A stretch of 64,000 nt of DNA from assembly GCF_002374835.1 (NCBI RefSeq), contig NZ_NWVD01000002.1, positions 496,001-560,000 on the forward strand. The letters are read 5' to 3'. This document shows positions 26,635-34,779 of this stretch, piece by piece. Positions within the stretch are counted from its first letter, which is position 1. Every line of letters begins with the position of its first letter. Position numbers and translations under genes: made by a program. The stretch comes from Sphingomonas ginsenosidimutans (lineage in GTDB: Bacteria > Pseudomonadota > Alphaproteobacteria > Sphingomonadales > Sphingomonadaceae). The notes under the pieces are model-generated. The model saw nothing but the letters and a program-made list of their open reading frames with translations, had not been told where the DNA came from and did no database searches.

Positions 26635-27441
26635 TCATCGGCCGAGGAAGCGCATGCGGGCGCTCGCCTCACAGTCCGCCTTTGAGCCGCCGGCCTCGGT
26701 CTCCTCCTTGAGGGCAGCGAACGCCCGCTGCGCGTCCTCCGTGTCGAACAGCCGCATGGTGAGGTCGAGCATCAGCTCGTCCGCCCCCGCGACGCCGCCG
26801 GAGGACCAGGCCTTCAGCAGCGCGCGCGCCGCGCCATAGGCCTGCGTGGGACCCGCCGCGAGGCGCTCGGCCAAGTCGGTGGCGGTTGCGTCCAGCTCCG
26901 CGTCCGGCACAACAAGGTTGGCGAGTCCGCTCGATCCGGCCTCCGACCCGGCCATCGGCTCTCCGAGCAGGTAGAGCTGGATGGCCCGGCTGCGCCCGAT
27001 CCGCTCCGCGAGCCGCTGCAGCCCGCCGGCGAGCGGCACCATGCCCGTGTTTCCCTCGATCGCATGGAAGGAGGCGCTGTCGGCCGCGACGATGACGTCG
27101 CAGTGCAGGGCGAGCTCGAAATGCCCGCCCACCGCCTTGCCCCTCACCGCGGCGATCGTCGGAACGCGCAAGGCCTCCAACGCCCTGTACGCGTGGTTCA
27201 CCTCGCCGATGAACGCGTGGAACCAGTTCACGTCCCTGCCCGGCCATGCGACGACGTCGCCGCCGGTGCCGAAGTTCGGCCCTTCGGCGCGGACGAGGAG
27301 GGCGCGGACGCCCGAACCGCCGGCCCGGTGCACGGCCACGCGCAACTCCTCGGCGAACCGGAGGCCGAGCCTGTTATCGGGCGGGCTGCAGAGCACGATC
27401 TGCCCGACTGCCCCGACGTGATCGAAACGAACGGCTTTCAT
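26635..27441 (-). CDS. Enoyl-CoA hydratase/isomerase family protein
   Basis: A 268-aa crotonase-fold protein. It carries GTGGDVVAWPG (first oxyanion loop), then AAVRGKAVGGHFELALHCDVIVAAD and GNTGMVPLAGGLQRLAERIG, the core crotonase stretch. It acts on acyl-CoA thioesters. The start ATG 27441 follows a weak AGGAAAT site. It lies 38 bp after the ABM gene. A second, exported crotonase-like gene occurs in the other LysR-divergent operon at 43188. Confidence 0.87.
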   Translation of the reverse strand: MKAVRFDHVGAVGQIVLCSPPDNRLGLRFAEELRVAVHRAGGSGVRALLVRAEGPNFGTGGDVVAWPGRDVNWFHAFIGEVNHAYRALEALRVPTIAAVRGKAVGGHFELALHCDVIVAADSASFHAIEGNTGMVPLAGGLQRLAERIGRSRAIQLYLLGEPMAGSEAGSSGLANLVVPDAELDATATDLAERLAAGPTQAYGAARALLKAWSSGGVAGADELMLDLTMRLFDTEDAQRAFAALKEETEAGGSKADCEASARMRFLGR

Positions 27442-27479
27442 TAAGGTGATTTCCTGTCTTGCTATAATGACCGTGCGGG

Positions 27480-27806
27480 TCAGGATGGTGCCTGGAGCGG
27501 CGCTCGGGCCGCGACCGAGTAGGTGTCGCCCGAGCGTTCGAAGATCCGCAGCTCGCCCGCATCCGCCGTAATTTTGCGGAAGTCGTCGCTCCCGAAGTGC
27601 GCCTCCAGCGCCTGCCGATCTCGCCAGCCTTCGAAGAACCGGAAGGTCGTCGGGTCGAGGAGATCCTGCGTGACCTTGACGAACCCGCAGCCGTCCCGTC
27701 GCCGCGCGACGTCGGCCATGCGCAACGCGAGCGAGCGGAAGGCGGCTGCGTCGTCGGGATGCAGGCGGTAGGCCGCGTCGACCAGCAGGGCGGGTATGTC
27801 GGTCAT
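27480..27806 (-). CDS. Antibiotic-biosynthesis-monooxygenase (ABM) domain protein
   Basis: A 108-aa dimeric alpha-beta barrel protein. The pattern FRSLALRMADVARRRDGCGFVKV and FRFFEGWRDRQALEAHFGSDDF is the ABM fold, found in quinone monooxygenases and in regulatory or detoxifying relatives. It lies between the crotonase gene and the alpha/beta hydrolase gene on the same strand. The activity is not predictable from the fold. Confidence 0.8.
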   Translation of the reverse strand: MTDIPALLVDAAYRLHPDDAAAFRSLALRMADVARRRDGCGFVKVTQDLLDPTTFRFFEGWRDRQALEAHFGSDDFRKITADAGELRIFERSGDTYSVAARAPLQAPS

Positions 27807-27902
27807 GTCAGGCTCCGTTGAATGTTAATATGTCGAGGAACCGACGTCGTCCGTCGGCGCGCCGTCGCGGTCGGGTCGGTAGTTGGAGAACGGCTCGGCC
27901 GA

Positions 27903-28685
27903 TCATGGCCGAGCCTGCCCGGCCGCCTGCTCGACGATGTCCGCGACGGCTCGGGGGTGGGACACCATCACGACGTGCGACGCGCCGTCCACGACGACCG
28001 TCCTCCTCGCTCCCGCGCGTTTCGCCATGAAGGCCAGGCCTGCCGCAGGGATGTTCCTGTCGCCGCTGCCGTAGATGAACCAGGATGGCAGCGCCTTCCA
28101 GGCCGGCTCGCCGGCCGCTTCGGTCAGCGCCGCTTCCGCGATCGGCCGCTGCGAGGCCGCCATCGCCGCGGCTTGCCCCGCCGGCAGGTCGTGCGCGAAC
28201 TGCGCGTGGAACCTACCCTGGTCGATGTAGAGGTCGACGCCGCCGCCGGAGAGCGTCACGGGCGGGGCAAGGGCTTGGCCGAGCGTGCCGCCCGGGAACC
28301 TGCCCGCGAGTTCCGCCGCCGTCTCGCCCCGATCGGGCGCGAAGGCCGCGACGAAGACCAACGACCTGACGTTCCGATGAGCGTTCGCGGCAGCCGAGAT
28401 CACCGCGCCTCCATAGGAGTGGCCGACCAGCACCACCGGCCCGTTTATGCTCGCGACGATGTCCGACACGTATCGCGCGTCGGCCCTGACGCCCCGCAGC
28501 GGGTTGGCCGCGGCGACGACGGTGTAGCCGTCCCCGACCAGGCGTTCGGTCACGCCGTTCCAGCTGGACGCGTCGGCGAAGGCGCCGTGGACCAGCACCA
28601 CCGTCGGCTTGCGCGGTCCCTGCGCCTGAGCGGCGTCGGAGAGTAGCGCTCCGGCGAGGAGGGCGGCGGATGCGAGCTTGGACAT
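27903..28685 (-). CDS. Exported alpha/beta hydrolase
   Basis: A 260-aa hydrolase with a cleavable signal peptide (LASAALLAGALLSDAAQAQG). It has VVLVHGAFADASSW (oxyanion), GHSYGGAV (nucleophile) and a late GASHVVM with the catalytic His. This matches the salicylate-esterase / EstC-like group often annotated simply as alpha/beta hydrolase. AGGAGATCCCC precedes ATG 28685. It is in the operon divergent from LysR 29635, 76 bp after the SDR gene. Confidence 0.87.
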   Translation of the reverse strand: MSKLASAALLAGALLSDAAQAQGPRKPTVVLVHGAFADASSWNGVTERLVGDGYTVVAAANPLRGVRADARYVSDIVASINGPVVLVGHSYGGAVISAAANAHRNVRSLVFVAAFAPDRGETAAELAGRFPGGTLGQALAPPVTLSGGGVDLYIDQGRFHAQFAHDLPAGQAAAMAASQRPIAEAALTEAAGEPAWKALPSWFIYGSGDRNIPAAGLAFMAKRAGARRTVVVDGASHVVMVSHPRAVADIVEQAAGQARP

Positions 28686-28761
28686 GGGGATCTCCTGGTG
28701 TGGGGTTCGGACGAGGCGAGGCGCTCCGCCGGAGCAGCCCCGTGCGACCCAGATCGAGCGG

Positions 28762-29514
28762 TCAGAACTGGGCCGCGCCGCCGTCGACGAACAGCTCGGC
28801 GCCGTTGACGAAGCTGGCCTCCTCGGAGGCGAGGAACAGCGCCATGCTGGCGATCTCCTCGGGTCGGCCCAGGCGGCCGAGCGGAACCGAGGCGACGAGG
28901 CCGGTGCGCAGCTGCCGCTCCTGCTCGGCGTCGGCGGCGAGCCCGAGCAGGCCCGGCGTCTCGACCGGACCGGGGCTGATGACGTTGACGCGGATGCGCC
29001 TCTCCTTGAGGTCGAGCATCCAGCTGCGCGCGAGGTTGCGCACCGCGGCCTTGGTCGCGCCGTAGACGCTGAACGCGGGCGTCCCCTTGATGCTGGTCGT
29101 CGAGCCGGTGAGGATCACGGAGGCGCCGTCCACCAGGAGCGGGAGCGCCTTCTGCACCGTGAAGATCGTCCCCTTCACGTTCGTGCCGAAGGTGCGCTCG
29201 TATTGCTCCTCCGTGACCGCGCCCAGGGGCGCGAAGTCGCCGCCGCCGGCGTTCGCGACGACGACGTCGATCCCGGCGTGCCTCTGCCGCACGGCGTCGT
29301 AGAGCCGGTCGATGTCGGCTAGGACCGACATGTCGGCGCGGACGCCGACGGCCCCGGGGCCGATCGCGGCGATCGCGCCGTCGAGCTCGGCCTGACGCCG
29401 TCCCGTGACGAACACCGCGGCACCCTCGGCCGCGAAGCGCGTCGCGACCGACAGGCCGATCCCCGTCGTGCCGCCGGTCACCACCGCGACCTTGTCCGTG
29501 AGCCGTCCCGTCAC
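28762..29514 (-). CDS. SDR-family oxidoreductase
   Basis: A 250-aa classical short-chain dehydrogenase/reductase. It shows VVTGGTTGIGLSVA (cofactor loop TGxxxGIG), VVANAGGG (NAG), a catalytic Ser in ILTGSTTS and YGATKAA (YxxxK). It reduces or oxidises an alcohol/ketone with NAD(P)H. GTG 29514 is the start; the longer open frame upstream runs antisense to the LysR gene. It is the first gene of the operon facing LysR 29635, which likely controls it. Confidence 0.9.
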   Translation of the reverse strand: MTGRLTDKVAVVTGGTTGIGLSVATRFAAEGAAVFVTGRRQAELDGAIAAIGPGAVGVRADMSVLADIDRLYDAVRQRHAGIDVVVANAGGGDFAPLGAVTEEQYERTFGTNVKGTIFTVQKALPLLVDGASVILTGSTTSIKGTPAFSVYGATKAAVRNLARSWMLDLKERRIRVNVISPGPVETPGLLGLAADAEQERQLRTGLVASVPLGRLGRPEEIASMALFLASEEASFVNGAELFVDGGAAQF

Positions 29515-29586
29515 CGTCGTTCTCCTTGTTCCGCCGGGCAGCTGCCCGTTGCCGTGAGGATCTGTTGCCGGGACGATGTCGACAGT

Positions 29587-29605
29587 AGTGGTCGAAACGG
29601 CCACT
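29587..29605. promoter_or_regulatory. Palindromic candidate LysR operator
   Basis: AGTGG-TCGAAACGG-CCACT forms a 19-bp interrupted palindrome in the 120-bp gap between the divergent SDR and LysR genes. The position is typical of a LysR box serving both promoters. No experimental support is available. Confidence 0.45.
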
Positions 29606-29634
29606 CTGCGTTCCAGCGATAGGACGATGCCCTG

Positions 29635-30588
29635 GTGAGCGACCTCGACGACTACGTGCTGTTCGCGAGTGTGGTCGAACATGGTGGCTTCGCGCCTGCC
29701 GGCCGGGCGATGCAGGTACCCAAGTCGAAGCTCAGCCGGCGCGTCGCGCGTCTTGAGGAGCGTCTGGGCGTTCGCCTGATCGAGCGGTCGACGCGCCGCT
29801 TCAGAGTCACGGAGGTTGGTCAAACGTTGTACGAGCAGTGCCGCGTCATCCTGCTGGAGGTCGAGCGCGCCCGGGCGGTGACGGCGGAGGCGCTCGCCGA
29901 GCCGCAGGGTCAGGTGCGCTTCAGCTGCCCTCACGGTCTGATCGAACCGCTCTCGCCCAGCCTGGCCGAGTTTCTGAAGCGACACCCGAAGGTCGCCCTC
30001 CAGATCGTCGCGACCGACCGCGGCGTCGACCTGATCCGCGAGCGCATCGACGTCGCGCTCCGCGTGCGCGCCAGCGTCGAGAGCGACGCCTCGCTGACCA
30101 TGCGGACGCTGACCCGCTCCCGCCGCATCCTGGTCGCAGGACCGGAGTTCGCGCGGAACGTCGGTCCACACATCGACGCGCTGGAGGGGCTGCCGACGCT
30201 GAGCTCGACCGACCTGGCCGGGCCGGTGACCTGGAACCTGGTCGGACCCGACGATGCAACGTATGACTTACGACATGAGCCGCGGGTCAGGTGCGAGGAG
30301 TTCGGCGCGCTGCGGGCGGCGGCGGCGGCCGGCCTCGGCGTGGCGCTGCTGCCGGACCACGTCTGCTGGCCCGATCTCGATGAGGGCCGGCTCGTGCGGC
30401 TCTTCCCCGGCTGGCACGCGCAGGAGGGCATCGTGCACCTGGTCTTCACGACGCGTCGCGGCTTGCCGCCAGCGGTGCGCGCCTTCATCGACCATCTGGC
30501 GGCGACGTTCCGAAGCGGCCTGCTTGCATTCGGAGACAGGAAACAGGCTGATGAAGTGGCTCGAAAGGCGTCCGAGCTAACACCATAG
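29635..30588 (+). CDS. LysR-family transcriptional regulator
   Basis: A 317-aa LysR regulator. An N-terminal winged helix (FAPAGRAMQVPKSKLSRRVARLEERLGVRLIERSTRRFRVT) is followed by a periplasmic-binding-like effector domain (QVRFSCPHGLIEP, RAAAAAGLGVALLPDH). It starts at GTG 29635, with an ATG-less 5' region typical of the window. It is divergent from the SDR-hydrolase-ABM-crotonase-VOC group, and regulating that group is the likely role. Confidence 0.92.
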   Translation: MSDLDDYVLFASVVEHGGFAPAGRAMQVPKSKLSRRVARLEERLGVRLIERSTRRFRVTEVGQTLYEQCRVILLEVERARAVTAEALAEPQGQVRFSCPHGLIEPLSPSLAEFLKRHPKVALQIVATDRGVDLIRERIDVALRVRASVESDASLTMRTLTRSRRILVAGPEFARNVGPHIDALEGLPTLSSTDLAGPVTWNLVGPDDATYDLRHEPRVRCEEFGALRAAAAAGLGVALLPDHVCWPDLDEGRLVRLFPGWHAQEGIVHLVFTTRRGLPPAVRAFIDHLAATFRSGLLAFGDRKQADEVARKASELTP

Positions 30589-30727
30589 TCCGAAGATGAT
30601 AGTCGCGCTGTTGCACGACGCACGGCACCGAAGCGTAAGCTCCGCCTGCGTCTCGCCGTCTAAACAGACGCCGCATCGGGGAGCGGCTAGGCAGGCCTGG
30701 ACATCGCATTCGGGTCAGCCCTGCCGC

Positions 30728-30757
30728 TGTAAAAGGCGATCGCGGTCGCTTTTTACA
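30728..30757. terminator. Bidirectional intrinsic terminator
   Basis: TGTAAAAGGCGA and TCGCTTTTTACA form a near-perfect 12-bp stem around TCGCGG. The GC core is flanked by an A-tract on the left and a T-tract on the right, so it can act on both strands. It lies 140 bp after the LysR gene and 45 bp after the stop of the opposing gene at 30802. Confidence 0.65.
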
Positions 30758-30801
30758 TTCCAGGGGTTGCTGAACCGGCACACCGAGGACGATCCGAACG
30801 G

Positions 30802-31320
30802 TCACGGCCGGTTCGCCTCGTCCACCTCCGCCCCGCCCTCGACCAGCCTCCGGGCGATCGCCCGGTAGGACAGATGGCAGCTCGTCCACGGGTGCCGCGG
30901 CTCGATCGTGGCCGACCGCCAGAACTCGTTCAGGAGCCGCTGGTCGCGCACGAAGGGCCGCAGGACGTGCAGCGCGAGCCGGACCTCGATGGTCCCCACC
31001 GCCTCCCGCGCCGAGCGGCCGGCCGCCTCGCGCAGTATGCCGAGTGACAGGTTGACGAGCGTCGACCGCCGCTCTCTGCGGCGCGCGCGCTGCCTGCTGT
31101 AGGGGATCGGCAGCAGGTCGATCAGCGGCGACGGGCAACGCTTCGGGCACCTGATCGAGCGGCGCGCCGCCCGCCAGTCGGTGTTGCCCCCGTTGCGGCG
31201 CACCTCGTCGATCAGCGCGCCCAGATCCCACACCTCCACGGCCCTGCAGCTCCGGCACGCGACGCGGACCTGGGCCTCTATGCGATGCAGGTCGGAGAGG
31301 TTCCTGGGCGGGCCGACCAC
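30802..31320 (-). CDS. Hypothetical protein with Cys motifs
   Basis: A 172-aa protein I do not recognise. The N-terminus has VRVACRSCRAVEVWDLGALIDE and then SIRCPKRCPSP, giving two Cys pairs that could hold a zinc ribbon. Proteins with this WDL...L..RCP pattern are common uncharacterised genes in sphingomonads. The rest is basic and helical. It follows the 67-aa gene at 31330 by 9 bp, so the two form an operon, and the terminator at 30728 lies behind it. Confidence 0.55.
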   Translation of the reverse strand: MVGPPRNLSDLHRIEAQVRVACRSCRAVEVWDLGALIDEVRRNGGNTDWRAARRSIRCPKRCPSPLIDLLPIPYSRQRARRRERRSTLVNLSLGILREAAGRSAREAVGTIEVRLALHVLRPFVRDQRLLNEFWRSATIEPRHPWTSCHLSYRAIARRLVEGGAEVDEANRP

Positions 31321-31329
31321 GCCGTGCGG

Positions 31330-31533
31330 TCAGGCGAGGGCGGGGAGGGACAGCTGCTCGCCCCGCGCCGCCAGGACGGACCGGGCCTGCAGGGCCGCGC
31401 CGACGGCCTGACGGTAGTGGACGGTCCGGAAGCGCTCGGCCTCGTCGAAGCCGACGGGCGCCCACTCGTCCGACGGGTAGCAGGCGTCGTAGATGGCGCG
31501 CGCGGCCGCGCGCAGCTGCAGGTCGTGCTGCAT
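31330..31533 (-). CDS. Small hypothetical protein (67 aa)
   Basis: A 67-aa soluble protein (LRAAARAIYDACYPSDEW...ERFRTVHYRQAV). ATG 31533 has a good GGAGTGAGGG site directly upstream, and the next gene follows after 9 bp, both supporting a real gene. No family was recognised. Confidence 0.55.
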   Translation of the reverse strand: MQHDLQLRAAARAIYDACYPSDEWAPVGFDEAERFRTVHYRQAVGAALQARSVLAARGEQLSLPALA

Positions 31534-31713
31534 CCCTCACTCCAGCGGTGTCGAATCGCCGCAGCCGCGGCGCCGCGCCAGCTAGAACGAAAACGGAACG
31601 GCTTGCAATCCCGCGCGTCCGCCGCGGCCAGGTCGGCCCTGGCGACCCGAACATCCCACCCAACAAGCCGTCGCGCCGGGTCGCGGGAGGCGGCGGCGGG
31701 CGTCGAGGGCTGC

Positions 31714-31744
31714 GGCTATCGAAAGCATGGGCGACGCGCATTGG
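31714..31744 (+). promoter_or_regulatory. Shared promoter-like element, copy g (for thioredoxin/CcdA)
   Basis: It reads GGCTATCGAAAGCATGG and ends GCATTGG. The left half keeps ATCGAAAGCAT. The -10-like part is degraded (CATTGG in place of CATTTC). It lies 61 bp upstream of the thioredoxin-like gene. Confidence 0.55.
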
Positions 31745-31805
31745 GCGGCCCTGGGCGGCGCGAGTAGACGTCCCGCCGCACGAACCCGCGACGGACACCA
31801 GAACG

Positions 31806-32198
31806 ATGCGCCTCCTCCCACGCCCCGCCGCCGCGCTCCTCCTCGCACTCGCCGGCTGCTCGGCCGCCCCGGTCGCCCCGGTGCCGTCCTTCTCCGTCCC
31901 CGCCTTCCAGGCCGCGCGGGAGCGGGGCGAGCCGATACTGGTGCACGTCCACGCGGACTGGTGCCCGACCTGCCGCGCCCAGGCGCCGACCGTCTTCGCC
32001 CTCACCCGCGAACCGGCGTTCCGGCAATTGAAGGTGTTCCGCATCGACTTCGACCGGCAGGAGGTCGAGCGGCTCGCGCTCGGCGCGCGGCAACAGAGCA
32101 CGCTGATCGTCTGGCGCAAGGGACGCGAGATCGATCGTTCCACCGGCGTCACCGACCCTGCCGCGATCCGCGCCATGGCGGCGGAGGCGCTCAAATGA
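31806..32198 (+). CDS. Thioredoxin-like lipoprotein
   Basis: A 130-aa thioredoxin-fold protein with a lipoprotein signal (ALLLALAGC lipobox). The redox site is HADWCPTCRAQAP (CPTC). It would sit in the periplasm and exchange disulfides. The stop overlaps the CcdA-like gene (ATGA), so it probably receives electrons from that membrane protein. Together they form a split, minimal DsbD-like pathway. Confidence 0.88.
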   Translation: MRLLPRPAAALLLALAGCSAAPVAPVPSFSVPAFQAARERGEPILVHVHADWCPTCRAQAPTVFALTREPAFRQLKVFRIDFDRQEVERLALGARQQSTLIVWRKGREIDRSTGVTDPAAIRAMAAEALK

Positions 32199-32926
32199 CC
32201 GGGCCGGCCGGGCTCAGCCTCCCGCTCGCCTTCCTCGCCGGGCTGCTCACCTTCCTCTCCCCCTGCGTGCTGCCGCTGCTCCCCATCGTCCTCGGATCGG
32301 CCGGACGCGACGGGCGGAGCGGCCCGGCGGCACTGGCCGCGGGGGTGGTCACCTCCTTCACGGGCGCGGGCCTGCTGCTGGCCACGAGCGGCGCCGCCGC
32401 CGGCCTGGCGGGTGGCGCGGCGCGCCCCCTGCTCGGCATCGCAATCTCCGCCGTGGCGCTGACGCTACTCCTTCCCGGCGCCGAGCACGCGCTGGAGCGG
32501 GCACTCGCGCCCGCGTCCCGCTGGGCGTCGGCGCGCGCCGACCGGCTGGCGATCCGCGGCACGCCGGGCCGGTTCGCGCTCGGTCTGCTCCTCGGAGTGG
32601 CCTGGTCGCCCTGCGTCGGCCCGACGCTCGGCGCGGCGACGGTGCTCGCGGGCCGAGGCCAGGACCTCGGCGCAGTAGCGACGACCATGACCGTCTTCGC
32701 GATCGGCGCGGCGCTGCCGCTGCTGCTCGTCGGGACCGCCACGCAGGCGACGATCGCGCGACTGCGGACGCCGCTCCTCGCCGGCGGCAGGGCCGGGCGG
32801 CGCGCGCTCGGCGTCGCCCTGCTGCCGCTCGGCGCGGCGATCGCGACCGGGTTCGACCATGCGATCGAGGCCGCGCTGGTCGGCGTCTCGCCCGACTGGC
32901 TCGTCCGGCTCACCACCGCCTACTGA
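32195..32926 (+). CDS. CcdA/DsbD-type membrane electron transporter
   Basis: A 243-aa protein with six predicted spans. LLTFLSPCVLPLLPIVLGSA and GVAWSPCVGPTLGAATVL carry the paired membrane cysteines in the P-C-x-x-P context that define CcdA/DsbD transporters. It moves reducing power from cytoplasmic thioredoxin to periplasmic partners. It starts at ATG 32195, overlapping the thioredoxin-like lipoprotein gene by 4 nt. Confidence 0.88.
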   Translation: MTGPAGLSLPLAFLAGLLTFLSPCVLPLLPIVLGSAGRDGRSGPAALAAGVVTSFTGAGLLLATSGAAAGLAGGAARPLLGIAISAVALTLLLPGAEHALERALAPASRWASARADRLAIRGTPGRFALGLLLGVAWSPCVGPTLGAATVLAGRGQDLGAVATTMTVFAIGAALPLLLVGTATQATIARLRTPLLAGGRAGRRALGVALLPLGAAIATGFDHAIEAALVGVSPDWLVRLTTAY

Positions 32927-32949
32927 TCCCCGGCCCGGCCATGCACGCG

Positions 32950-32980
32950 GGCTATCGACATCATGCGCGCGCGGGCTCTT
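32950..32980 (+). promoter_or_regulatory. Shared promoter-like element, copy h (for DUF1223 operon)
   Basis: It reads GGCTATCGACATCATGC and ends CTCTTCACG. It keeps ATCGAxAxCAT and the final TTCACG with one extra spacer base. It lies 55 bp upstream of the DUF1223 gene. This is the weakest of the eight copies. Confidence 0.5.
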
Positions 32981-33035
32981 CACGTCGGCGCCGACGCACC
33001 GCATCCTCGCCACCCTGAACCCGGAGTCCCGTTCC

Positions 33036-33794
33036 GTGCCCCAACGCCCGATCCTCTCCCGCGTCGCTCCGCTCGCGCCGCTCCTGCTCGCCGCCTGCGG
33101 CGCGGCCACGTCGCAGCCGACGCGCGAGGCGCGGGCCGCCGCGCCGGCGCCGCGGATCGCCTCGGCCACGGCCGGCGCCCCGGTGGTGGTCGAGCTTTAC
33201 CAGAGCCAGGGCTGCTCCTCGTGCCCGCCGGCCAATGCGAACGTGAACGCGATCGCCGACCGCCCCGAGGTGCTCGCACTCTCCTTCGGCGTCACCTACT
33301 GGGACCAGCTCGGCTGGACGGACAGCTTCGCCAAGCCGCAATACACCGCGCGGCAGTGGGACTACGCCCGCGCCGCCGGGCGCGGCCAGGTCGCGACGCC
33401 CCAGGTCGTCATCAACGGCGGCCGGACCACCGTGGTCGGCGCCAACGCCGCCCAGCTGGCCGCCGCCATCCAGGCGGCGGGGTCGCCTCGCGGCGGACCG
33501 GCCATCACGGCGTCGCCCGACGCGGTTGCGCTCGCCGCCGGCAGGGGCGCGGCGTCGACCGTCTGGCTCGTCCGCTACGATCCGAAGGTCCGCCAGGTCG
33601 CGATCAACGCCGGCGAGAACGGCGGGCGGACGCTGCCCCACCGCGACGTCGTGCGGCAGCTGGTGCACCTCGGCAACTGGTCGGGGGCGGCGGTCCGCTT
33701 CGCGCTGCCTGCCGCCGGCGAGCCGGGACTCCGCACGGCCGTGCTGGTGCAGCAGGGCAAGGGCGGACCGATCACCGCCGCGCGGAGGATCTGA
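33036..33794 (+). CDS. DUF1223 thioredoxin-like exported protein
   Basis: A 252-aa exported protein of the DUF1223 family. A signal with possible lipobox (LLLAACG) precedes VVVELYQSQGCSSCPPAN, the conserved CxxCP redox-like motif. VTYWDQLGWTDSFAKPQYTARQ and TPQVVINGG are further family hallmarks. The role is unknown but thiol-redox-like. GTG 33036 has CCGGAG upstream. It heads an operon with a cytochrome b and a molybdopterin oxidoreductase. Confidence 0.88.
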   Translation: MPQRPILSRVAPLAPLLLAACGAATSQPTREARAAAPAPRIASATAGAPVVVELYQSQGCSSCPPANANVNAIADRPEVLALSFGVTYWDQLGWTDSFAKPQYTARQWDYARAAGRGQVATPQVVINGGRTTVVGANAAQLAAAIQAAGSPRGGPAITASPDAVALAAGRGAASTVWLVRYDPKVRQVAINAGENGGRTLPHRDVVRQLVHLGNWSGAAVRFALPAAGEPGLRTAVLVQQGKGGPITAARRI

Positions 33795-33798
33795 GGCG

Positions 33799-34779
33799 AT
33801 GACCGGGGCGGAGAAGCCGTGGAGCGCGCCCGACGCGGAGCTCGCCAACGCGGACGAGCCAACCGCGGCGGGGATGGGCGACCTCGCCGACGCGCTGACG
33901 CCGCCGTCGCCGATGGCGTCCAAGCCGCACCGCATCTACCGCCACCGCGTCTCGACGCGCCTGTGGCACTGGACCAACGCGATCGCGCTGATCGTCATGC
34001 TGATGAGCGGGCTGATGATCTTCAACGCGCACCCGCGGCTCTACTGGGGCGAGTACGGCGCGAACATGGACACGCCGTGGCTCTGGATCGGGCCGACGCC
34101 CGAGGGCGGTGGCCACTTGCTGCTGGGGCGGTCCATCGACATCCCGACGACCGGCGTGCTCGGCCGCTCCACCAATCCGAACGGCTCGATCAACACGCAC
34201 GCGTTCCCGCACTGGGCGACGATCCCGTCGGGCTACAGCCTGGCCGGCGCGCGGCGCTGGCACCTGTCCTTCGCCTGGATCTTCGTGCTGGCGACGATCG
34301 GATACGCGCTGGTCAGCCTCGTCAACGGCCATGTCCGCCGCGACCTGCTGCCGAAGCGGCACGAGCTCGCGCCGCGGCACCTGTGGAAGGACGTCGTCGA
34401 CCACCTCAAGCTCCGCTTCCACGGCGACGAGCCCGGGCAGTACAACATCCTCCAGAAGCTCACCTACGGCCTGGTGCTGTTCGTGCTGCTGCCGCTCGTC
34501 ATCCTGACCGGCATGACGATGTCGCCGGCGTTCGACGCCGCCTTCCCGTGGCTGCTCGACCTGTTCGGCGGGCGCCAGTCGGCGCGCTCGATCCACTTCG
34601 TCTGCGCCGCCGGGTTCGCCGCGTTCATCGTCGTCCACCTCCTGCTGGTCGTGCTCGCCGGCCCGATCAACGAGATCAGGTCCATGATCACCGGCTGGCT
34701 GCACGTCCGCGAGGTGAAGGGCCACGGGGCCGAGGGTCCCGGAGCCGGGCCGCGCGCGCGCGAGGAGCAGACCGCATGA
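33799..34779 (+). CDS. Cytochrome b561-type membrane protein
   Basis: A 326-aa cytochrome b of the Ni/Fe-hydrogenase/b561 class. Hydrophobic spans contain haem-ligand type histidines: TRLWHWTNAIALIVM, RRWHLSFAWIFV, SIHFVCAAGFA and IVVHLLLVVLA. The pattern of a long periplasmic loop between spans 1 and 2 fits this family. The stop overlaps the molybdopterin oxidoreductase gene (ATGA), so it is the likely membrane electron partner of that enzyme. Confidence 0.87.
   Translation: MTGAEKPWSAPDAELANADEPTAAGMGDLADALTPPSPMASKPHRIYRHRVSTRLWHWTNAIALIVMLMSGLMIFNAHPRLYWGEYGANMDTPWLWIGPTPEGGGHLLLGRSIDIPTTGVLGRSTNPNGSINTHAFPHWATIPSGYSLAGARRWHLSFAWIFVLATIGYALVSLVNGHVRRDLLPKRHELAPRHLWKDVVDHLKLRFHGDEPGQYNILQKLTYGLVLFVLLPLVILTGMTMSPAFDAAFPWLLDLFGGRQSARSIHFVCAAGFAAFIVVHLLLVVLAGPINEIRSMITGWLHVREVKGHGAEGPGAGPRAREEQTA

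Noticed and set aside
30728-30757. TGTAAAA...TTTTACA palindrome as the right end of the transposon
   Set aside because: It is a symmetric terminator hairpin, lacks CTGCAA repeats, and tail-gene sequence does not follow it.
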